DNA of 64,000 bases from positions 3,720,001-3,784,000 of the forward strand of contig NZ_CP020809.1 in NCBI RefSeq assembly GCF_002157835.1, written 5' to 3'. Below, piece after piece: positions 57,669 to 64,000 of this stretch (position 1 is the stretch's first letter; the number at the start of each line of letters is the position of its first letter). This DNA is from Mycobacterium dioxanotrophicus. GTDB taxonomy: Bacteria; Actinomycetota; Actinomycetes; Mycobacteriales; Mycobacteriaceae. The notes beneath the pieces were generated by a model that did not search any database, was not told the origin of the DNA, and saw only the letters and a list, made by a program, of their open reading frames with translations. The translations under genes were made by a program, and so were the position numbers.

Positions 57669-60600
57669 GCCTCTGTGACAGTTGTTGCAGCAGTTCGTCT
57701 TCGCTGAAGTCCTCGTAGCTGTCGACCTCGGTGTCGTCGGCAACCTCGATGAGCTCCGGCAGGATGGTGGTCAGGTAATCGGTGAGCGCGTCGACGGTCG
57801 GATAGTCGAAGATCACCGAGGCGGGCACCGCCTGCCCGAGACTTTCGGCCAGCGCCCGCTGAAGGGTCACGCTCATCAGCGAATCCATCCCGAACTGGAA
57901 GAACCCCTCCGACCGGTCGAGAAGTTGCGGCGACGCCAACCCCATCACCCGCGCGACCAATGAGCTGACGTGCTCAGCGAGTCGGTGATAGCGCTGCTCG
58001 GGTTCACACTCGCGCAGGGCTTTCCGGAATTGAGTAGCCGGCACAGCGGGAGCGTCGGCCGCATCGGGTTCGTCGTTGTCCAGCGGTAGGAGGTCATCGA
58101 CGATATGCAGGGGTGCCCTGGTGCGGTAGGCGGCCGCCAGGCGGGTCCAGTCGGCCGCCACGACGGTCGAGCGCACCGGAGCACGGGATCCGCACACCGA
58201 CCACAACGCCTGGATCGCGACCTCGTCGGGCATCGGTTCCAGGCCCGACCCCAGGGTGATGTTCCGTTCCTGCTCGATCTGATTGTTGGCCAACGATTTC
58301 CACAACCCCCAGTTGATGGTCGTGGCAGGCAGCCCGGCAGCACGCCGGGCGTAGGCGAACGTGTCCAAGAACGTCGTGGTCGCCGCGTAGTGCGCAAGCC
58401 ATCGGGAGCCCAGCAGTCCCGATATCGAGCTGAAGAGGACGAACTGGCGCAGCGGCGTGTCCAACGACAGCTTGTGCAGGACGGCGATCGCGTCGAGCTT
58501 GGGCCGGAACATCGCCGCAATGTCCACGTCCGTCATATCCGTCACGGTGACCGGACCACCACCGAAGGCGGCCAGGTAGATTCCGGCCAAGGGCGGCAGA
58601 TCGCGCCCGAATCGGGCGAAGAGCGCCGTCATGGCCGCTTCGTCGGTGGCATCGGCAGCCACCGGTACCAACGACTTGCCCTGACCGGCGAGTGTCGCGG
58701 ACAACGCGTCCAACCGGGCACCGGGATTGCGTGACACCGCCACGACGGTCCCGGCGCCCATGTCGGCCAACTGTTGGATCAGCTGAGGACCGATGTTGCC
58801 GGTCGCGCCCACCACCAGATAGCTGCCGTTGCCGTCCAGCCCATCCCCCGATGTGGTGGGCGGCAGCGCCCGGCGTAGCCGGGCTACCCGGCGGACACCC
58901 GCCCGGTAGACGATTTGATCTTCCTCATCGCCGGCGTGGGCCTCGGTGACGGCGTAACGGGCGACCAGACCGGCCGGCACCGACTCGTCGACATCGATCA
59001 CCGCGCCCCAGATGTCGGGGCATTCCAACGCCAGCGTGCGGCCCAGGCCCCACAGCACGGCGTGGGACGGATTGGCGCGGTCCCCGTCGGCGATCGGCTG
59101 CGCGTTGCGGGTCAGCAGGATCAGCCGCGCCGGCAATCCGGCGTCCGCCAGCACGACTGCCACTCGGCGCGCGGCGCCGAAGACGCGGTATCCCGACGCC
59201 GCGTCGAACGCCGGACACACGGGTGCCGCGTACAGCACGAAATCGGCATCGGCGGCGGCGGCCCGCACTGTCGTGGGATCCGCGTCCTCGTCCAGTGCGG
59301 TGACCCGGTTGTCCCCGGCACGCGCGATCTCCGCCGCGAGGCCGTCGTCGCCGATCACCACCCACGATCCCGCGGCGGGCATCGACTCGGCTGCCACGGG
59401 TCGCTCAGGCCAGGTCAACTCGCAGTACCACTCCGCGGGGACGACACCAGACGTCGCGGACGGCGTACCGCCGCGGGATCGTCTGCTCATGGGCATGAAG
59501 TCCGCCCAGTGGCTCGCGTGCAGCCACGGCGTGGTCGGCAGGCCCGGATGCGGTCCCGGTGGGTGTGGTGTGACCGGCGGCTGCGCGGTGTGCGTCGCAT
59601 TGAGGTTGGTGTGGAAACTGACCGTGTCGTCGCCGTCGCGGGTCAGGGTGCCGACGCTGTGGTGGTGGATGTCCCCGAGGGTCTCCGAGATCGCGGGCGC
59701 GAGCATCGGATGGGCACTGATCTCGACGTAGGTGGTGTAGGTTTCGCCGGCGGTGGTGACCGCCTGCTGCAGCCGTACCGGCTGGCGGATGTTGGCCGCC
59801 CAGTAGTCCGCGTCGAGCACCGGATCCGTGGTGAAATCCCGAACCGTCGAGAGGAACGGAATCACGGGTCGCCGCGGCGCGAGACCGGCCAGCGCCGCCC
59901 GTAACTGCGGCAGAATCGGATCCATCAGCGCGTTGTGGGACGCCACCTCCATGTTGACCCGGCGGGCGAAGCGGCCGCGCTGCTGCACGGCCGAGATCAA
60001 TGTGTCGACCGCCTCCGGCGGCCCGGCGATCACGGTCTGGCGCGGCGAAGTGTAGATCGCCAGGCTCACGTCCGGGTGATCGGCGATGAGTTCCGTTGTC
60101 GCCTCGGCGTTCAGCGACAACAGCGCGACGGCGCCCTGGCCTGCCAGTGTCGACATCAGGCGGGATCGGGTGGCGATCACCCGCAACCCCTCGTCAACCG
60201 TCAGGGCCCCGGCCACGACAGCTGCCGTGACTTCGCCCATCGAGTGGCCGATCACCGCGTCCGGGGTCACGCCGTGGTAGCGCCACAGTTCCGTCAACGC
60301 CAGCTGCAGCCCCATGATCACCGGCTGTACCTGGGCGTCACCGCGGACCGGCAACCCGTCCGCAAGCACCTGCCGCAGGGAGAATCCGACCTGTTCGACG
60401 AACACCGGTTCCAGCTCGGCAACCGCTGCGGCGAACGCCGGTTCGTCGATGAGCAACTGCCGTCCCATGCCTGCCCACTGCGAACCCTGGCCGGAGTACA
60501 CGAACACCGTTCCCGCGCCGCAGGATCCGTCGTGCGGGCCCACGACGCCGGTGGCGGGTTCCCCCTGGGCCAACGCCGTCAAACCTGCGATTGCCTGCTC

Positions 60601-62394
60601 GTGATCGCGCGCACACACCGTGGCGAACACCGAATGACTGGATCGGTGGTGGTTGAGCGTATGTGCGACATCGGCCAACCCGGTCCCCGCGCCGGCGCCG
60701 GTCATCCACCCGGCCAAGGTCCCGGCGGTCCGTTCGATCCGTTCGCGGTCCTTCCCCGACACCACCAGCGTCGTGACGGCAGCATCCTGCCCGGGCCCCA
60801 CGGGGGCCGCGTCGGGCGCCTGTTCGAGAACCACGTGCGCATTGGTGCCGCCGAACCCGAACGACGACACGCCGGCCCGCCGCATCCGCCCTACCGATGG
60901 CCAATCCTGGTTCTCGGCAGCAACTTTGAGCCGCAGTGCGCTGAACGGAATGTGTGGATTGGGTGCCTCGAACCCGACGTTTCCGGGGATCTGGGCCTGC
61001 TGCACCGCCAGCACCGCCTTGAGGAAGCCCGCGATACCGGCCGCAGCCTCCAGATGACCCAGATTCGACTTGATCGCGCCGATCAGCAGTGGAGACTGCT
61101 CCGGGCGTCCGCGGCCCAGTGTGGTTCCCAGTGCGCGCGCCTCGATCGGATCACCCAGGAACGTTCCCGTCCCGTGGGCTTCCACATAGTCCACGTCGTG
61201 CGGCGTCAGGCCGGCATTGGTGTACGCCGACTTCAACACCGCCATCTGGGCGGCCGGGTTCGGTGCCATCAACCCGTTGGATCGCCCGTCCTGGTTGACC
61301 GCCGATCCGCGGACCACCGCCAGGATGCGGTTCTCGTCGCGCACGGCGTCGCCGAGACGCTTCAGCACGACCGCCCCGCAGCCCTCACCCCGTACGAAAC
61401 CGTCTGCGGCAGCGTCGAAAGCGTGGCACCTACCGGTCGGTGACAACGCGCCGGCCTGGTCGAAACCGTGAAACACGGCGGGCGACAGCAGCATGTTGAC
61501 CCCGGCCGCCAGCGCCGTGTCGCAGTCGCGCATCCGCAGGCTCTGGCACGCCAGATGGATGGCGACCAGTGACGACGAACATGCGGTGTCAATGGTGACC
61601 GATGGTCCGCGAAGGTCGAGGAAATAGGACAACCGGTTGGCGATGATGCTCAGTGCGCCACCGGTATTGCTCCAGGCGTCGACTGTCGGAAGATACGTCG
61701 ACCCCAGATAGCCGTACTCACTGAAGCACGCTCCGGCGAACACCCCGGTCTGCGAACGGCGCAGTGAACTCGCCGGGATTCCGGCGTGTTCAAAAGCCTC
61801 CCAGGCGACTTCGAGCAGCAGCCGCTGTTGCGGGTCCATCTTCGCGGCCTCGCGCAGTGAGATCTCGAAGAACTCCGCATCGAAGGCGTCGATGTCTGTC
61901 AGGAACGAACCCCAGCGGGTGGTGCCAGCCAGCGCCTCCGCAACCTCGGGGGATCCGTCGTCGAACGGCTGCCAACGCTGCGGAGGAACTTCGCCGACCG
62001 CACAGCGGCCGTCCCACAGGAAGTCCCACAGCGCATCCGGACCGGTGATCCCGCCAGGGAACCGGCATCCCAGCCCCACCACGGCGATGGGTTCGTCGAG
62101 CGATCCGCGGTCGAATCCGAACGCCTGCTCCCCAGCGGATTCCGGCTCACCGTCGACGAGAAACCCGACCAGCGAGTTGATCGTCGGATGCTGCCAGAAG
62201 TCGACCGGTGACACCGGCCGGTCCAGGAGTTCGGCAAGTTCACCCGAGAGCACCACGGCGTCCTTGGATCCGACGCCGAGGTCGTTGAGCGACAGATCGA
62301 GGTCGATCTCTTCGGGCTTGCAGCCGACGGTGGTGACCAGATAGTCGATCAGCCAGCGCCGCAGTCCGGCGTCGTCTCCGATGGTGGCAGTCAT
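57661..62394 (-). CDS. ppsA: Type I polyketide synthase ACP-KS-AT-KR-ACP (PpsA-type loading module)
   Basis: The 1577-residue synthase starts with an ACP (about 10-80; phosphopantetheine Ser43 in LGVGSKD), the acceptor for the acyl chain activated by the adjoining acyl-AMP ligase, as in PpsA. KS (about 95-520; DTACSSS, EAHGTGT, NLGHLE), AT (about 630-930; [10 protein letters not shown]), a complete KR (about 1190-1400; [21 protein letters not shown]) and an ACP (GMDSLM) follow. The head matches PpsA. The KR-ACP and acidic tail (ending [12 protein letters not shown]) match PpsB, so it looks like a PpsA/PpsB fusion replacing two genes. It should add one unit and leave a hydroxyl. ATG 62394 overlaps the ligase stop. 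Confidence 0.92.
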   Translation of the reverse strand: MTATIGDDAGLRRWLIDYLVTTVGCKPEEIDLDLSLNDLGVGSKDAVVLSGELAELLDRPVSPVDFWQHPTINSLVGFLVDGEPESAGEQAFGFDRGSLDEPIAVVGLGCRFPGGITGPDALWDFLWDGRCAVGEVPPQRWQPFDDGSPEVAEALAGTTRWGSFLTDIDAFDAEFFEISLREAAKMDPQQRLLLEVAWEAFEHAGIPASSLRRSQTGVFAGACFSEYGYLGSTYLPTVDAWSNTGGALSIIANRLSYFLDLRGPSVTIDTACSSSLVAIHLACQSLRMRDCDTALAAGVNMLLSPAVFHGFDQAGALSPTGRCHAFDAAADGFVRGEGCGAVVLKRLGDAVRDENRILAVVRGSAVNQDGRSNGLMAPNPAAQMAVLKSAYTNAGLTPHDVDYVEAHGTGTFLGDPIEARALGTTLGRGRPEQSPLLIGAIKSNLGHLEAAAGIAGFLKAVLAVQQAQIPGNVGFEAPNPHIPFSALRLKVAAENQDWPSVGRMRRAGVSSFGFGGTNAHVVLEQAPDAAPVGPGQDAAVTTLVVSGKDRERIERTAGTLAGWMTGAGAGTGLADVAHTLNHHRSSHSVFATVCARDHEQAIAGLTALAQGEPATGVVGPHDGSCGAGTVFVYSGQGSQWAGMGRQLLIDEPAFAAAVAELEPVFVEQVGFSLRQVLADGLPVRGDAQVQPVIMGLQLALTELWRYHGVTPDAVIGHSMGEVTAAVVAGALTVDEGLRVIATRSRLMSTLAGQGAVALLSLNAEATTELIADHPDVSLAIYTSPRQTVIAGPPEAVDTLISAVQQRGRFARRVNMEVASHNALMDPILPQLRAALAGLAPRRPVIPFLSTVRDFTTDPVLDADYWAANIRQPVRLQQAVTTAGETYTTYVEISAHPMLAPAISETLGDIHHHSVGTLTRDGDDTVSFHTNLNATHTAQPPVTPHPPGPHPGLPTTPWLHASHWADFMPMSRRSRGGTPSATSGVVPAEWYCELTWPERPVAAESMPAAGSWVVIGDDGLAAEIARAGDNRVTALDEDADPTTVRAAAADADFVLYAAPVCPAFDAASGYRVFGAARRVAVVLADAGLPARLILLTRNAQPIADGDRANPSHAVLWGLGRTLALECPDIWGAVIDVDESVPAGLVARYAVTEAHAGDEEDQIVYRAGVRRVARLRRALPPTTSGDGLDGNGSYLVVGATGNIGPQLIQQLADMGAGTVVAVSRNPGARLDALSATLAGQGKSLVPVAADATDEAAMTALFARFGRDLPPLAGIYLAAFGGGPVTVTDMTDVDIAAMFRPKLDAIAVLHKLSLDTPLRQFVLFSSISGLLGSRWLAHYAATTTFLDTFAYARRAAGLPATTINWGLWKSLANNQIEQERNITLGSGLEPMPDEVAIQALWSVCGSRAPVRSTVVAADWTRLAAAYRTRAPLHIVDDLLPLDNDEPDAADAPAVPATQFRKALRECEPEQRYHRLAEHVSSLVARVMGLASPQLLDRSEGFFQFGMDSLMSVTLQRALAESLGQAVPASVIFDYPTVDALTDYLTTILPELIEVADDTEVDSYEDFSEDELLQQLSQRLG

Positions 62395-64000
62395 CGTGGT
62401 CCGTCCAATCGCTCGAACAGGTCTTGTCGATACCGCTCGCCGCAGGTCGACCGGCGCACCTTCCCGCTGGTCGTTATCGGTATCGAGCCTGGCGCGACGA
62501 ACACCAGATCGGCGGCTCGCACCCGATGCGTCGTCGAAATCGCAGACGTCAGTTCACGTTTCAACAGATGGAGCCGCTCGGCCCATTCGTCGTCGGATTC
62601 GCGGCGGCGTTTGACCTCCACGATGGCCACCAACTTCTCGGACTGGCCGTCGGGCACGGATATGGCTGCCGCACGGCCGTTGCTCAGCTCTTGGATCGTG
62701 GCCTCGATATCGTCCGGATAGTGGTTCGAGCCGTCCACGATGAGCAGATCCTTGATCCTGCCGATGATGAACAGCTCGCCGTCGGAGATCACGCCGAGAT
62801 CGCCGGTCTTGAGCCACGGACCGTCCGGTGTGCCGGGTGAGGCATTGACCAGGCTGCCGTCGAAGACGCGTTGTGTCTCTTCGGATTTGTGCCAATATCC
62901 CGCGGCGACGTTGGTCCCGTGCACCCAGATCTCGCCGACCGTTCCGGCCGGGTTCTCGGTGCCGGCAGCGGGATCGACGATCCTGAGCATCGTGGACCGG
63001 CTGGTGCCATGCCCGATCAGTTCCGTGCTTCCGCTCGCGTCGGCCGCGCACCGCCTCGCGTGCCCGTTCGACAGCTTCTCGTAATCGAACCGGACCCGCG
63101 ACGGTGCGGTGCCCAGGTCCGAGGTGGCGACATAGACCGTCGCCTCGGCGAGGCCGTAGGACGGTCGAATGGCGCTCGGCTTCAGGTGAAACGGCGTGAA
63201 CCGGTCGATGAATCGGTTGAGGGTGGCGGCGTGCACCCGCTCGCTGCCGCTGAGTATCGATCGCACGTCGCCGAGGTCCAGACCGGCCATGTCGTCGTCG
63301 GTGGTCCGACGGGCGGCCAACTCGAAGGCGAAGTTCGGTGCCGCTGACAAGGCCGCCGGACTGGTGGCCAGCAACTGCATCCACCGGGCCGGACGCTGCA
63401 GGAACGACAACGGACTCATCAACGCGGCACTGCGGCCACAGACCAGGGGTGCGCAGATGCCTTTTATCAGCCCCATGTCGTGGTAGAAGGGCAGCCACGA
63501 TACGAAAGTGGTGTCGGGCGGGATTTCCCCGCCGAAGTAGTCGGCGAGTGCCTGGTCGACATTGGTGACGACGTTCTTGTGGGTGACCACGACCCCGGCA
63601 GGCAGTCGCGTCGACCCCGAGGTGTATTGCAGATAGGCGACCGGCGGCATGCCCGGCCGCACGGTGTCCGGTTCGCGCGGCGAATCAAGGTCAAGCGTGT
63701 CGATTTCGATGATCGCCGGCGGACGCGTGGTTTCCGCGCCCTGGGCATAGCCCGCCACATCGCCGGCCGAGGCGGTCGTGGTGAGGATGACCGAAGGACT
63801 GCAATCCCGCAGAACAGACACGACCCGCTCGTCATGCACACCCGGCTGCGGGACCGACAGGGGTACCGCGACGAACCCGGCGTGCATGGCGCCGAGGAAA
63901 CCGACTATGTACTCGAGCCCTTGCGGTGCCAGCACGGCGGCACGGTCACCCGGTGCGCCGCACAACCGGAGTTCCTCGGCAACGACGCGAACGCGTCGGT
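62391..64000 (-). CDS. fadD26: Fatty acyl-AMP ligase, FadD26-like (5' end beyond the window)
   Basis: At least 536 residues are visible; the N-terminus lies past the right edge. The adenylation loop [31 protein letters not shown], the [11 protein letters not shown] motif and the C-terminal [23 protein letters not shown] segment are typical of the mycobacterial FAAL subgroup (FadD26/28/32). That subgroup makes acyl-adenylates and hands them to a synthase ACP rather than to CoA. It is coupled by four bases (ATGA) to the PpsA-type synthase whose N-terminal ACP is the expected acceptor. It probably starts the operon or lies near its promoter, which cannot be seen here. Confidence 0.9.
   Translation of the reverse strand, partial: RRVRVVAEELRLCGAPGDRAAVLAPQGLEYIVGFLGAMHAGFVAVPLSVPQPGVHDERVVSVLRDCSPSVILTTTASAGDVAGYAQGAETTRPPAIIEIDTLDLDSPREPDTVRPGMPPVAYLQYTSGSTRLPAGVVVTHKNVVTNVDQALADYFGGEIPPDTTFVSWLPFYHDMGLIKGICAPLVCGRSAALMSPLSFLQRPARWMQLLATSPAALSAAPNFAFELAARRTTDDDMAGLDLGDVRSILSGSERVHAATLNRFIDRFTPFHLKPSAIRPSYGLAEATVYVATSDLGTAPSRVRFDYEKLSNGHARRCAADASGSTELIGHGTSRSTMLRIVDPAAGTENPAGTVGEIWVHGTNVAAGYWHKSEETQRVFDGSLVNASPGTPDGPWLKTGDLGVISDGELFIIGRIKDLLIVDGSNHYPDDIEATIQELSNGRAAAISVPDGQSEKLVAIVEVKRRRESDDEWAERLHLLKRELTSAISTTHRVRAADLVFVAPGSIPITTSGKVRRSTCGERYRQDLFERLDGPR

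Overview
The window reads as chromosomal DNA of a mycobacterium, probably a Mycolicibacterium-type fast grower. It is GC-rich and dense with genes, with many GTG starts and apparent leaderless promoters. From 1 to about 29.5 kb the gene content follows the Mycobacterium tuberculosis Rv1547-Rv1594 neighbourhood: nadA, nrtR, an Rv1592c-type lipase, Rv1591, bsaP, bioB, bioQ, bioD, bioF, bioA, an acyltransferase plus treX-treY-treZ, ilvA, an Rv1558-type F420 enzyme and dnaE1. Assignments rest on reading motifs and remembered family sequences; no search was run.

1-23.3 kb is housekeeping. NAD synthesis (nadA/nrtR) diverges from a strong inverted repeat. Biotin synthesis (bsaP, bioB, bioA, bioF, bioD) carries two copies of one promoter-operator element suited to the TetR-family repressor BioQ, encoded at 4405-5010. 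An OafA-type acyltransferase lies directly upstream of trehalose-forming treX-treY-treZ. Inserted before ilvA is an unusual two-gene operon: a protein with four LysM repeats fused to a plant-like tyrosinase, and a DUF2182 membrane protein. 23.4-34.6 kb holds dnaE1 and scattered single genes: an LpqH-type lipoprotein, SRPBCC proteins, a methyltransferase, TetR, SDR, a CocE hydrolase and a DoxX-like protein.

34.6-64 kb is the accessory region. Its core, on the minus strand from beyond 64,000 down to 40,141, is one tightly packed operon: a fatty acyl-AMP ligase, four modular polyketide synthases, a DrrABC-type ABC exporter, a PapA5-type acyltransferase and a SAM methyltransferase. The order fadD26-pps-ppsE-drrA-drrB-drrC-papA5 is that of the phthiocerol dimycocerosate (DIM/PDIM) locus of slow-growing pathogens. 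Here, however, there are four synthases instead of five and no dehydratase or enoyl-reductase domain is visible. One synthase (54083-57655) has lost the catalytic half of its ketoreductase. A Baeyer-Villiger-type monooxygenase and two PE-PPE-domain proteins (a family that includes extracytoplasmic lipid acyltransferases) lie beside the operon.

Put together, the locus should load a fatty acid as acyl-AMP onto the first synthase, extend it four times into a hydroxylated/keto, possibly methyl-branched chain, export it through DrrABC and esterify it through PapA5 and perhaps the PE-PPE proteins. This would be a DIM-like but chemically distinct envelope lipid. No Mas, TesA or MmpL partner is in the window; they may lie beyond 64 kb. 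The two middle synthases share long identical DNA tracts, which points to recent duplication or gene conversion.
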